In this document: positions 8,241 to 16,471 of the stretch, in pieces | Layout of the letters: the number at the start of each line of letters is the position of its first letter | How positions within the stretch are numbered: position 1 is the stretch's first letter | NCBI GenBank assembly: GCA_021799535.1 | Contig: JAJZAH010000003.1 | Coordinates: forward strand, 1 to 64,000 | DNA length: 64,000 bases | Direction: 5' to 3' | Source: Nanobdellota archaeon | GTDB taxonomy: Archaea; Nanobdellota; Nanobdellia; Pacearchaeales; GW2011-AR1 | Translations under genes and position numbers: made by a program | Notes under the pieces: generated by a model | What the model was told of the DNA's origin: nothing | Database searches by the model: none | What the model saw: the letters and a program-made list of their open reading frames with translations, nothing else

Positions 8241-9506
8241 ATGAATTATTTAGATAGTTATATACATGCTTCTGGGGCTAATCCTTCAGTCAAGGCCAGA
8301 TTTGGAAATTTACTGGCAAGTATGCCTAAACCTAGCAGTAAGGGAGTTCCCTATGCTATTGAGGTCTTAAAAAAGGTGCAGGAATTCTTTAGAGAGAAGA
8401 ATGGAGACTTTTATGGACCCTATAACTTCACAATACAGGATGTTATTGAGAATAATCTAGGGAACTGCCTCGGATTGCCCCTCACAGCCGGAACAATATT
8501 AAATGAGCGAGGAATGAACCCGGAATTTTCTCTTATGGTTAATCCTAAGGATGAAGTTCATAAGATGGAACGGAAGTTTGTCGAAGAATATAGCCAAAAC
8601 ATGAGCTATGATAAACCTGAGCTTTCGACAGAGCAAGAGAATTTGATTCTTAGATGTGCACCTTTGGAACATCTCGTTCTGAGATTTGGAAATAGACTCA
8701 TGGAGGCAACTTCACGGGAGGACTTCTTCGTGGGCGCTGAATCAAGAAGAGATATAACTTTTGATGAGGCGCTGAGTTGCGTGTACAAAGACAGAGCCGT
8801 CGGTGAACTTTCTATGGGAAATGTTGAAAAGGCGAGGGAGCTGTTAAATCAAGGTCTGAGATCATGGAAAGATAACAGAGAAATCTACAAAGTTCTGTCT
8901 GCAATTTCGGCGGATCAATTCGATGATGTCGGGTATAATGAAGCAGCGAAAAATTATCTCAGGTTAAAATCTGATGACTCTTTATCTCTTCATAATGAAT
9001 ATCTCATAGCTGGGGATAGATCCTCTTTAGAGAGGGCTCTTAAAGAATATCCTTCTTATGCAAGCGCTATTGCGAACAAGGCAAGAGCAATGATTAATTC
9101 AGACCCGAGAGAAGCGAGGTTCTTTTACGGCCTTGCGTCAAAGCTCGTTGCAAACTCACATACTCTTGACGTTCTTGATTTTTATATCGAAAATTTTCGC
9201 GAGTTAGCCGAACTGTTCGGGAAAGGAAGAATTTTAAAGACACTCTCGGACCATGGAAGTGAAGGCGTCGGAAATTTCGATTACAACATGGCAATGCACG
9301 AGTTGACTTCAAATGCAGATTATTTGGCTGAAGCCAGAGAGAGCATTGTAACGCCGTTCCAAAAGTTAAGATGGGCTTATACCTCAAGAGGAACAGCATT
9401 GGAAAATCCGAATGAAATCTCTGTTATGCACAAAGAATATGAAAATTCAAAACTTTATCATGTTGCTACTAACCAATTGGAAAGTAAAAAGGAGGCAGTT
9501 AAATAA
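8241..9506 (+). CDS. SirB1-like transglutaminase-fold protein with helical repeats
   Basis: 421 residues. Residues ~60-160 resemble the transglutaminase-like domain of SirB1/TPR proteins: GNCLGLPLTAGTILNERG places a Cys at a helix start, and APLEHLVLRFGNRLMEA resembles the His block that follows. The expected Asp is replaced in MEATS, so catalysis is doubtful. The rest is alpha-helical and contains TPR-like stretches (GNVEKARELLNQGL). A TATA box (AATTTATAAATC near 8212-8222) sits ~25 nt before the ATG. It is followed after 1 nt by the sigma-54-domain gene behind a strong AAAGGAGG, so the two form an operon. Confidence 0.6.
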   Translation: MNYLDSYIHASGANPSVKARFGNLLASMPKPSSKGVPYAIEVLKKVQEFFREKNGDFYGPYNFTIQDVIENNLGNCLGLPLTAGTILNERGMNPEFSLMVNPKDEVHKMERKFVEEYSQNMSYDKPELSTEQENLILRCAPLEHLVLRFGNRLMEATSREDFFVGAESRRDITFDEALSCVYKDRAVGELSMGNVEKARELLNQGLRSWKDNREIYKVLSAISADQFDDVGYNEAAKNYLRLKSDDSLSLHNEYLIAGDRSSLERALKEYPSYASAIANKARAMINSDPREARFFYGLASKLVANSHTLDVLDFYIENFRELAELFGKGRILKTLSDHGSEGVGNFDYNMAMHELTSNADYLAEARESIVTPFQKLRWAYTSRGTALENPNEISVMHKEYENSKLYHVATNQLESKKEAVK

Positions 9507-9507
9507 C

Positions 9508-9831
9508 ATGGCAAAAGGACCAGGCTTAAATCTTGGGTGGAACACTGGCTGGAATATGAATATGGAACATAGGCTAACCCCTCCGATAGCAAATACCGCT
9601 GATGAAGTCGTTCCAAGAACACACTTAGTTAAGAAAAGTATAGACGGAAAGTTATTAAGCGAAGTCGAGTCTTATATTAAATCAGAGGATTTCTTAAAAC
9701 CTTATGCTGATGCTCAGATAATGGATTATTTGTCGTCAGTTGGTTACAATGTGAGTAGAACTGATATCGCTTCTGCAAGAAAGATGTTGGGAATCAAGGC
9801 CTCATCAATAAGGCATCGAAAAACGGATTAG
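9508..9831 (+). CDS. Stand-alone sigma-54 (RpoN) DNA-binding-domain-like protein
   Basis: 107 residues. The region from about residue 50 aligns by eye with the C-terminal DNA-binding domain of bacterial sigma-54. LKPYADAQIMDYLSSVGYNV corresponds to KPLSD..L...L...GI.VARR, and SRTDIASARKMLGIKASSIR corresponds to the RpoN-box helix and its tail. The sigma-54 core-binding region is absent and archaea lack sigma-54 polymerase, so this is probably a repurposed HTH DNA-binding protein. The N-terminus is Gly/Trp/Asn-rich. I chose ATG 9508, 1 nt after the upstream stop and behind the Shine-Dalgarno AAAGGAGG, over the ORF-track start at 9412. Confidence 0.7.
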   Translation: MAKGPGLNLGWNTGWNMNMEHRLTPPIANTADEVVPRTHLVKKSIDGKLLSEVESYIKSEDFLKPYADAQIMDYLSSVGYNVSRTDIASARKMLGIKASSIRHRKTD

Positions 9832-9854
9832 GTTTTATTCTTGGTGACAACCCC

Positions 9855-10847
9855 TTACAAGAACTTTTCTAATTTCTTCACGAATTCAGCAAGTCTGTGA
9901 GAATATCCATATTCGTTGTCATACCAAGACAGGACTTTTACAGTATTGCCTATAAGCATTGTGGAGATGCCATCAACAATTGAAGAGTGCGTGTCGCCTA
10001 TCACATCAGAAGAGACAATTTCATCTTCAGTATAATCAAGTATCCCTTTCATTTTTCCGGATGCGGCTTTTTTGAAAGCTTCGTTGATCTCGTTTTTATC
10101 CCTAGGGGTTTTCTCAAGGTCTGCTACAAAATCAACTATGCTTCCTGCAGGGACAGGAACTCTCATTGCAAGTCCATCTATCTTACCGGAAAGCTTTGGT
10201 ATCACTTCAATGACCGCTTTTGTCGCTCCTGAAGTTGTGGGGACAATGTTAAGAGCACCCGCTCTTCCTCTCCTTAGTTTCTTGTCCGGGCCGTCAACGA
10301 TTTTTTGAGAGGCAGTATAAGCGTGAACAGTTGTCATGAAACCTTTCTTTATCCCGAAATTTTCCTCAAGAACTTTCGCCACAGGTGCAAGGCAGTTCGT
10401 GGTGCAGCTTGCCATTGAAAGTATCTGATGCTCTTTCTTTATTATATTGTCATTTACCCCAAGAACTATAGTCGCATCAGGGTTTTTCGCCGGAGCGGAA
10501 ATAACGACTTTTTTTGCTCCTGCTTTTATGTGTTTTATTGCTCCATCCCGGTCAGTGAAAAAACCCGTAGATTCGACAACGACGTCTATTCCGAGCTTCT
10601 TCCAAGGGAGTTTCTCCGCATCTTTCTCCGAAAGAATTTGTATTTTCTTACCATTAACGTTTATGAAACCTTCTCCTGTTTCCACTTTTCCCTTGAATCT
10701 CCCCTGGGCAGAGTCATACTTGATGAGATAAGCAAGGGTCTTTGGATCGGTTAAATCATTTATTGCGACAACGTTCAGGCCAATATCAATGGCATTTCTC
10801 AAAACCAACCTTCCTATCCTCCCCAAACCGTTTATTGCAACTTTCAT
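9855..10847 (-). CDS. gap: Glyceraldehyde-3-phosphate dehydrogenase, type I (bacterial-like)
   Basis: Phosphorylating oxidation of glyceraldehyde 3-phosphate. The N-terminal NAD motif AINGLGRIGR, the catalytic Cys in ASCTTNCLAPVAK, the catalytic His in TTVHAYTASQ and the C-terminal WYDNEYGYSHR are those of bacterial and eukaryotic type I GAPDH. The archaeal type II enzyme (~340 aa, with a different active-site context) is not what is seen. The start is MKVAING behind a GAGGT Shine-Dalgarno; the ORF-track N-terminus reaches 12 residues too far. A type I enzyme suggests past transfer from bacteria, as is known for several archaeal groups. Confidence 0.95.
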   Translation of the reverse strand: MKVAINGLGRIGRLVLRNAIDIGLNVVAINDLTDPKTLAYLIKYDSAQGRFKGKVETGEGFINVNGKKIQILSEKDAEKLPWKKLGIDVVVESTGFFTDRDGAIKHIKAGAKKVVISAPAKNPDATIVLGVNDNIIKKEHQILSMASCTTNCLAPVAKVLEENFGIKKGFMTTVHAYTASQKIVDGPDKKLRRGRAGALNIVPTTSGATKAVIEVIPKLSGKIDGLAMRVPVPAGSIVDFVADLEKTPRDKNEINEAFKKAASGKMKGILDYTEDEIVSSDVIGDTHSSIVDGISTMLIGNTVKVLSWYDNEYGYSHRLAEFVKKLEKFL

Positions 10848-10962
10848 TTGAACCTCTTTTATACTTGTAATAAAGAACCCCATTTTAAAAAGTTTATGAA
10901 AGTGACACTCAGAAAAAAGATGAATTTAGAAGATTGAATTTATGAAGAATTAAAGGTTTCTC

Positions 10963-11121
10963 TAATTTCCTAAGATTCCATGCAAGAAGTTGTATTTCTT
11001 TATCGAAAAATATTTGGATCATCCGGAATATCTTGTAAGCGAGTCCGCGAAGATAACTAAAGAGAGATTGCTTAATTTGAAGAATCCTTATTCAGGTGTA
11101 AGACATTTCAAGAAAGTTTAA
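10963..11121 (+). pseudogene. Possible decayed ORF, C-terminal fragment
   Basis: Between gap and rps10 the + strand has an open frame of about 52 codons with no ATG after the preceding stop. It reads as a normal-looking protein tail (FIEKYLDHPEYLVSESAKI, later NPYSGVRHFKKV, then stop). Composition and charge pattern look coding, but the start is missing, which suggests a gene remnant. The family is not recognised. Its stop overlaps the end of rps10 on the other strand. Confidence 0.3.
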
Positions 11122-11426
11122 TCCTTCATCTCAATTTTTATATTGACAGATTTAGGGACCCTCATTCTCATGATGCTGTGAAGTATCTTTTCATTTGCAG
11201 GTATGTCTATCAGTCTTTTATGTATTCTCATCTCAAACCTGTCGAAAGTCGCAGTCCCGTTCCCGCATGGTGACTTCCTTGTTGTCACCTTCAGCTTTTT
11301 TGTCGGAAGAGGCACTGGCCCGGAGATACTTATACCTGCATTTTTAGACATATCCTTTATTGAGCTGCAAATTTCATTAAGCATATTTATGTCTGTCGAG
11401 TTCAATTTTATTCTTACTTTAGCCAT
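11118..11426 (-). CDS. rps10: Small ribosomal subunit protein uS10
   Basis: 102 residues from the start MAKVRIKL. The archaeal uS10 signatures GPVPLPTKKLKVTTRKSPCG and RFEMRIHKRLIDI are clear. In many archaea rps10 follows the EF-1alpha gene; here it stands alone with its own TATA box (TTTTTAAACC near 11448-11455) and a leaderless start. I preferred the third-codon Met over the ORF-track start because TATA spacing and the MAK N-terminus agree. Confidence 0.95.
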   Translation of the reverse strand: MAKVRIKLNSTDINMLNEICSSIKDMSKNAGISISGPVPLPTKKLKVTTRKSPCGNGTATFDRFEMRIHKRLIDIPANEKILHSIMRMRVPKSVNIKIEMKD

Positions 11427-11528
11427 ATCCAATTTATCCTAAAATGGTTTAAAAACCTTTCTTTGATATTTTGACATTCGCCTCGGCAATATAAATTCTT
11501 AAAAACAGGCTCTTCAAATTAAGGTAAA

Positions 11529-11822
11529 ATGCATTGGTATTTTCCCGAACCTGATGACCCGGTTTGGTATACAGATTATATGAGGGGACTCGGAGACAGA
11601 AAACTCCCTGCTCCTGCAAAGAAGTTGTTGGAATATCTTGACAAAGGGGAGTGGAGGAATAGCATCAAAAGAGCCGGTGCAGGAAAGAAGTCAATAGAAG
11701 CCTGTTTAGAGATAGGTCTTGTCAAGAAAAAGAATTTTCAAATCTCGGAAAAGAATAAAGTCACAAGATACAGGATAACCAGAGAAGGTGAGAAAGCACT
11801 CGAGACGGGAGAACTGCCCTAA
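11529..11822 (+). CDS. Small winged-helix-like protein
   Basis: 97 residues, beginning MHWYFPEPDDPVWYTDYMRG. The C-terminal two-thirds (KKLLEYLDKGEWRNSI..., then TRYRITREGEKAL) has the helix and beta-wing pattern of small archaeal winged-helix DNA-binding proteins; YRITREGEKAL is typical of the wing and last helix. TATA-like AATATAAATT lies ~35 nt upstream. It converges with the Lrp gene. No specific family is recognised. Confidence 0.6.
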   Translation: MHWYFPEPDDPVWYTDYMRGLGDRKLPAPAKKLLEYLDKGEWRNSIKRAGAGKKSIEACLEIGLVKKKNFQISEKNKVTRYRITREGEKALETGELP

Positions 11823-12809
11823 TTATTTCATCCTGGGATAAGCTCCGGGATAATAATCAAGTTTGTCCTCATTCATGATGATTACAAAATCGTGGTTCTT
11901 TATCAGGTCGGGAAACCTCTCTTTTATCCCGGACATCGTTTCATGGAACCTGTTGAAGTTCTCTATCTCAAAATCCAGTTCCATGTCCCAGCTCCCTATG
12001 CACTTTATCAGATAAGTTAGGTTCCTGAGAGAACCCAAGTATTCTATGAGTTCCCTGATTTTTTTCTCATTGGGATTTTTGAGCCTCAGGAAAGCCTTGC
12101 AGTATATCCAGTCAAATTTGTTCAGGTCCATGAAAACCCTGTTCAGTATGACAATCTTTTGCCTGATAAGGTTTTTCAGCCTGTAACCTGCGACTCGGGG
12201 AGTTGTCTTTGTCCTTCTCGCAATCTCTATAATCGGCATCCGGGCATTATTTACAAGAATTTTAACAATCTCCTCGTCGGTCTTGTCCAGATCCATTTTT
12301 TTCCTCCCGCCCTGATAAACCGCTTCCTGATTGATTTTATTGTCCAAGAGATATTCTTTTCTCCAGTGGGGAACTTCGAGAGTTATCGTCGTCTCTTTTT
12401 CCGATATGAACCTAGAGAAATTCTCTTCAAGTTCCCGGACACTTTCATCGAATTCATAAATGTCCTTGACCAAATAACCTGCGATTATGTCCCATTTTCC
12501 TGAGCATGTTGCTATCCATTCGGTTTTTTTATGGTCTTTAAGGAAATTGATTATCTGAGAGAAATCTTCTTTCGTTGCTCCTTCAAGTGAAAGGTAAAGT
12601 TTGTACTTAGAATATCCTAATTTATAGGTATCTATCACGGAGCTGAATCTTGTTATTATCCCTTTACCAAGGAGATTCTCTATCCTATATTTCACCGCCT
12701 GCTTAGAGAGCCTGACCTTTTTCCCGATCTCCGAGTCACTTTGCCTGCAATCTTTATCGAGCTCGAAGAGTATCTTCCTATCCTTTATATCTAACATTTC
12801 TTTAATCAT
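11823..12809 (-). CDS. Lrp/AsnC-family regulator with two HTH/ligand modules
   Basis: 328 residues with two AsnC-type winged HTHs. The first is at ~5-55 (DRKILFELDKDCRQSDSEIG ... SKQAVKYRIENL) and the second at ~170-225 (DEEIVKILVNNARMPIIEIA ... TTPRVAGYRLKNL). Each is followed by an alpha-beta region like the Lrp effector domain. It is therefore a tandem duplication in one chain, about twice the usual ~150 residues. The TATA box TTTATATAC at 12830-12838 places a leaderless start at ATG 12809, inside the longer ORF-track call. It is divergent from the helical-repeat gene at 12908. Confidence 0.82.
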   Translation of the reverse strand: MIKEMLDIKDRKILFELDKDCRQSDSEIGKKVRLSKQAVKYRIENLLGKGIITRFSSVIDTYKLGYSKYKLYLSLEGATKEDFSQIINFLKDHKKTEWIATCSGKWDIIAGYLVKDIYEFDESVRELEENFSRFISEKETTITLEVPHWRKEYLLDNKINQEAVYQGGRKKMDLDKTDEEIVKILVNNARMPIIEIARRTKTTPRVAGYRLKNLIRQKIVILNRVFMDLNKFDWIYCKAFLRLKNPNEKKIRELIEYLGSLRNLTYLIKCIGSWDMELDFEIENFNRFHETMSGIKERFPDLIKNHDFVIIMNEDKLDYYPGAYPRMK

Positions 12810-12907
12810 ATTAACTTTATGACAATTTAGTATATAAATTTGTTGTTTTATTCTTAAATTGTTTAAGAACATTAATATAAGCAGGTTACTATTTCAAAGT
12901 AATCAAA

Positions 12908-13474
12908 ATGAAAACAATGAAATCAAGATCAAAACTGAGGAATTTTCTTAAGCTCGGTCCGAGTGATGACGAGATGGAAGAGCAAAGAGTTCTCCATGAG
13001 GCAATCTTGAGAGAATTCGACGGCAACGAAGAGTATACAAGAAAATATGGGAATGAAATTGAATTATCTATTAGGAAAAAAGAGGATGGAAAATACTCAA
13101 TAAGTTTTAATAATAGTTCAGAATACTTGGGTATAGCAAGGGAGGCGGCGTCTAAAGGCGACTCAGAAAAGAGTTTAGTTTTTTACAATTTGGCAATTAA
13201 GAGGGCTGAAAGATTTGCGGAAAATGATAAGGGTTGGATGTCTTTTGCCGGAAACTTGAGAGAAGCCGGAGACTATGCGGAATGCGCTGAGATTGCAAGA
13301 GAGGCGGGGATGCCTGAAAGAGAAAAGCATTATCTTGAAAATCTCCTGGACGTCTACGAAACTCATGAGAGATATTCTGATGCTATAAGGATTGCAAAAA
13401 AGCTTAACCTTGAAGAGAGAGTAAAAGCTTATAAAAAGATAATTTCAGCTAAGAAAAAACTCAGAATCATTTGA
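12908..13474 (+). CDS. Hypothetical alpha-helical repeat protein
   Basis: 188 residues, Glu/Lys/Arg-rich. The N-terminal 60 residues are charged. From ~75 on, repeated helical pairs (YLGIAREAASKGDSEKSLVF, CAEIAREAGMPEREKHYLE, DAIRIAKKLNLEERVKAYKK) resemble TPR or coatomer-type repeats. There is no membrane segment or catalytic motif. A TATA-like element (TTAATATAAG near 12869-12878) lies ~30 nt upstream. The function is unknown; such proteins are usually scaffolds. Confidence 0.6.
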   Translation: MKTMKSRSKLRNFLKLGPSDDEMEEQRVLHEAILREFDGNEEYTRKYGNEIELSIRKKEDGKYSISFNNSSEYLGIAREAASKGDSEKSLVFYNLAIKRAERFAENDKGWMSFAGNLREAGDYAECAEIAREAGMPEREKHYLENLLDVYETHERYSDAIRIAKKLNLEERVKAYKKIISAKKKLRII

Positions 13475-13600
13475 GATAAAGATTTTTATTCTTCTTAATA
13501 CACCTTAATATCCATCGTCAACAACCTTTTTATATCTCTTCGGCGTAATTATTAGAAAAGAGGCGAGTGATTTTGTGGCAGAGATAATCTTTCTCCATGA

Positions 13601-15331
13601 ATGGCTCGTGTGAAATCAGAAGGAAAAATGGATGCAACTTTTTTGGGACTCGCAGTTATCCTTTTTGCAGCTTTTATAGTATCTTATCTCGTGAGAACTC
13701 TAAACCAGCCCTTGATAATAGGATATATAATAGCAGGGATCATTATTAGCCCGATTCTTGTGAGCATAGGCGCATCGACAAGCACAATAAACCTCTTCAG
13801 CGAACTGGGGATATCATTCCTTCTCTTTATAGTCGGTTTAAGCTTGAATCCAAAAGTCATAAAAGAAATTGGCGGAGCATCACTTTTCATAGGTTTCGGG
13901 CAGATGGTACTGACATTTATAGCAACATATCTTGTGTCAGGTTCTCTTATGCACGCGGATATGATTACCTCCGTTTATTATGGCATCGCAGTATCCTTTT
14001 CATCGACGATTATTGTCCTTAAACTCCTTTCTGATAAACGGGAGATAGATTCACTTTCATCTAAAATTTCAATAGGCATACTTATAGTTCAAGACATTGC
14101 CGCTGCAGCAGTCCTGATTTTCATCTCTTCCATGTCTGGAATGAGCGGAAGTGGCACTTGGGAAGCCTTCATTGGCGGAGGGATCCTTATAATTCTACTT
14201 CTTATTGGCGGTTATTTTGCGCTGCCAAGAATAATGAAAAAAATCGCAAAGTCACAAGAACTGCTGTTCTTATTTTCCATAGGATGGTGCTTTGTGCTTG
14301 CCGCTTTATTCTCTTATATAGGATTCTCAATGGAAATTGGCTCGCTTCTTGCGGGGATAATACTCTCTACAAGCCCTTACGCAACCGAAATATCCTCAAA
14401 GATAAGGCCACTTAGAGATTTTTTTCTTATCATATTTTTTATCATCCTTGGGCTGAGCCTCCAGATTTCAGAGATACAGTTAATCCTCATTCCGGCAATA
14501 ATCCTCTCCGGAATATCTTTAATATTCAAGCCGGTTATCCTCATGGTTTTTGGAAGGTTTTTCAGTTACACAAGAAGGACGAATTTCCTTGTCGGCTCTG
14601 CACTTTCGCAGATATCAGAGTTCTCATTGATTGTCGGAGCTCTTGGGCTTTCAATGGGTCAGATTTCAAGATTAACCTTTGATACAATAATCCTGACACT
14701 TTTGATAACTATTTTTCTGTCAAGCTATTTTATAACTTACTCAGGAGATATATACAATAAGCTCTCCGGTGCATTATCTATATTTGAAAACAAGAAGGCA
14801 AAGAGAAGTGTTCATCTGAGAAGGGACTATAACACTGTCTTGTTCGGATACAACAGGATAGGTTTTAGCATATTAAACGCTCTGAAAAGGATGAAAAGGA
14901 AGTACATAGTTGTTGATTTCAACCCCGACACCATCGCCAAGCTGAATAAGTTCGGCATACCTGCCTTATATGGGGATGTGTATGATAAAGATTTTTTGGA
15001 TGACCTTAAACTTAAGGACCTCAGTCTTGTCATTTCAACCATTCCAGAGGTTGAGACAAATGAACTTATAATAGAAACAGTAAGAGAGGTCAATAAAGAT
15101 GCGATAATAATTCTCAGGGCACATACAGTCGAAGATGCGATGAGGCTTTATGATCACGGCGCCAATTATGTGCTGACTCCGCATTTCCTCGGAGGGGAGT
15201 TCGTCGCAAGGATGATAAAACATGAGAAGGCGGGAGATCAAGATTACGGTGAGGAAAGAAAGAAGCACATAAAAATGCTCAAAGAAATCGTGGAGCAGAT
15301 AGGAGACCACCCCATGATCGAGAAGAATTAA
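13601..15331 (+). CDS. KefB-type monovalent cation/proton antiporter (CPA2) with TrkA-N domain
   Basis: 576 residues. Residues ~15-385 are about 12 hydrophobic segments of a Na+/H+ exchanger domain, including the conserved GIELS..FLLFIVGLSL-type region and VQDIAAAAVLIF. Residues ~410-530 form a Rossmann-type RCK/TrkA-N domain beginning TVLFGYNRIGFSIL, which usually senses NAD(H) or other nucleotides. It probably exports K+ or Na+ in exchange for protons. The start is uncertain: ATG 13601 follows a stop directly, while MDATFLG at 13628 has a closer GAAGGA and fits family N-termini better. TATA TTTTTATATC is near 13528-13537. Confidence 0.88.
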   Translation: MARVKSEGKMDATFLGLAVILFAAFIVSYLVRTLNQPLIIGYIIAGIIISPILVSIGASTSTINLFSELGISFLLFIVGLSLNPKVIKEIGGASLFIGFGQMVLTFIATYLVSGSLMHADMITSVYYGIAVSFSSTIIVLKLLSDKREIDSLSSKISIGILIVQDIAAAAVLIFISSMSGMSGSGTWEAFIGGGILIILLLIGGYFALPRIMKKIAKSQELLFLFSIGWCFVLAALFSYIGFSMEIGSLLAGIILSTSPYATEISSKIRPLRDFFLIIFFIILGLSLQISEIQLILIPAIILSGISLIFKPVILMVFGRFFSYTRRTNFLVGSALSQISEFSLIVGALGLSMGQISRLTFDTIILTLLITIFLSSYFITYSGDIYNKLSGALSIFENKKAKRSVHLRRDYNTVLFGYNRIGFSILNALKRMKRKYIVVDFNPDTIAKLNKFGIPALYGDVYDKDFLDDLKLKDLSLVISTIPEVETNELIIETVREVNKDAIIILRAHTVEDAMRLYDHGANYVLTPHFLGGEFVARMIKHEKAGDQDYGEERKKHIKMLKEIVEQIGDHPMIEKN

Positions 15332-15681
15332 ATATGCTTAAATTTCTTCTCGAGTTGGTTTTCTTTTTTGAACCTTTTCCTCTTTGAATTATTAGCTGCA
15401 AAGGTTCCAAAGGACCCTCCAACAACTGTAGTTAGTGCTCCTAATGGTATATATGGAGATGATGCTATAGGGATTGCATTGACAGCCAATGCCGCCCCCC
15501 ATGTAATCAATTCTTCGATTGCTCCGTTTGTTTTTACTCCTCCAAGTAAGGTGTAGCGTGCAGCAATTGTTGGTGCTACTATTCCGGCAATCATCCCCGT
15601 GTGGATGTAAGCCCTCTCCTTGAAATTGTAACCTTGTCTTTCAAGATATTCTTTTATTCTTCCCATTTTTTTATCTTTCAT
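15328..15681 (-). CDS. Small predicted membrane protein
   Basis: 117 residues with a charged N-terminus, hydrophobic segments at ~27-48, ~56-75 and ~78-96, and a strongly basic tail (SKRKRFKKENQLEKKFKHI). No family is recognised. Its stop overlaps the antiporter stop on the other strand by 4 nt. Upstream lies the perfect palindrome ACCGATTTAAATCGGT, and the neighbouring HTH_10 regulator carries a variant of it in its own promoter. This gene is therefore a likely target of that regulator. Confidence 0.6.
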   Translation of the reverse strand: MKDKKMGRIKEYLERQGYNFKERAYIHTGMIAGIVAPTIAARYTLLGGVKTNGAIEELITWGAALAVNAIPIASSPYIPLGALTTVVGGSFGTFAANNSKRKRFKKENQLEKKFKHI

Positions 15682-15725
15682 AATTTAATTACAAGAATGA
15701 GTAAAACAGAGGATTAATTCTTTTT

Positions 15726-15741
15726 ACCGATTTAAATCGGT
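15726..15741. promoter_or_regulatory. Perfect 16-bp palindrome, candidate operator of the HTH_10 regulator
   Basis: ACCGATTTAAATCGGT is its own reverse complement. It lies 45 nt upstream of the membrane protein start (15681) and its centre (GATTTAAATC) can serve as the TATA box. A near copy, ACCAATATTAATCGGT, lies in the promoter of the adjacent HTH_10 gene. Binding here would block TBP. Confidence 0.55.
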
Positions 15742-15742
15742 A

Positions 15743-16390
15743 TCAATATCTGCCTGTGAAGAACTCGCTTATCTTTTTCTCAGCATATTTGAGATGCTGC
15801 TGGAAAGTAGAATATGAAATCCCTGATAATTTGGCAAGCTGTTTTATATCTATCCTCTTTGGATATTCATAATACCCTTTTTTCACAGCAAGTTCATAAG
15901 CACTTCTTTGTTTTTCTGTAAGGTTTGGCTGGACACCGAGGATAGAAACGCTTTTTATGCTCTCCTGGCGGAAATGAAGGATCTTGTAACTGTAATTTTT
16001 CCCGATGAACTTCAGAAGATCTGAAAGGTCCTCTTTTCCCCAACTTCCTAAATGATAAGTATAAATCCCAGAATGGTCTATCTTGACAGGAGAAAGGTAA
16101 ATAAATGATGGGCTGTAAAAAGGTGCGAATTTTTTGTCCTCTTTTATCAAAAGGTTGAAGAAATTTCCATTTGATTCCATCTTAAGAAAATATTTGCTTC
16201 TTTTCAGAAATCTTATAATACTTTCCTCATCTTTTTCATAACCAGTGACATTTCCAACGAGATTTATGAAAAGCCCTTTTGCTTTTTCATGTCTGGACAC
16301 AGGATAACCAGTTATGGTAAGGTTGAACCTCTTAGCGAGACTTCCAAAGAAAATATCTTCTCCCTTAAGGATGAATTTCAGGACCCACAT
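15743..16390 (-). CDS. HTH_10 (bacterio-opsin activator-type) transcription regulator
   Basis: 215 residues. The C-terminal ~55 residues are a bacterio-opsin-activator HTH: LTEKQRSAYELAVKKGYYEYPKRIDIKQLAKLSGISYSTFQQHLKYAEKK, shown here only to mark its extent, ends near the C-terminus. The N-terminal ~150 residues are an unrecognised sensor-type domain beginning MWVLKFILKG. The same MW-x-x-K start occurs in two further HTH_10 paralogs near the suf operon. I chose ATG 16390 because TATA TTTTTATAT is at 16411-16420 and all three paralogs start with MW. A near-palindrome lies between TATA and ATG, suggesting autoregulation. Confidence 0.85.
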   Translation of the reverse strand: MWVLKFILKGEDIFFGSLAKRFNLTITGYPVSRHEKAKGLFINLVGNVTGYEKDEESIIRFLKRSKYFLKMESNGNFFNLLIKEDKKFAPFYSPSFIYLSPVKIDHSGIYTYHLGSWGKEDLSDLLKFIGKNYSYKILHFRQESIKSVSILGVQPNLTEKQRSAYELAVKKGYYEYPKRIDIKQLAKLSGISYSTFQQHLKYAEKKISEFFTGRY

Positions 16391-16394
16391 GCAT

Positions 16395-16410
16395 ACCAAT
16401 ATTAATCGGT
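16395..16410. promoter_or_regulatory. Near-palindromic operator in the HTH_10 promoter
   Basis: ACCAATATTAATCGGT is a one-mismatch-per-arm variant of the perfect palindrome at 15726-15741. It sits between the TATA box (16411-16420) and the ATG at 16390 on the minus strand. That position suits repression by the regulator of its own gene. Confidence 0.5.
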
Positions 16411-16471
16411 ATATAAAAATCTGCTGTTTTTGAAAACAAATTTTTATAAATCCCGGAATTTCACCTTTTTC

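Noticed and set aside
9412-9507. N-terminal extension of the sigma-54-domain ORF
   Set aside because: It lies within the preceding gene, and a strong Shine-Dalgarno points to ATG 9508.
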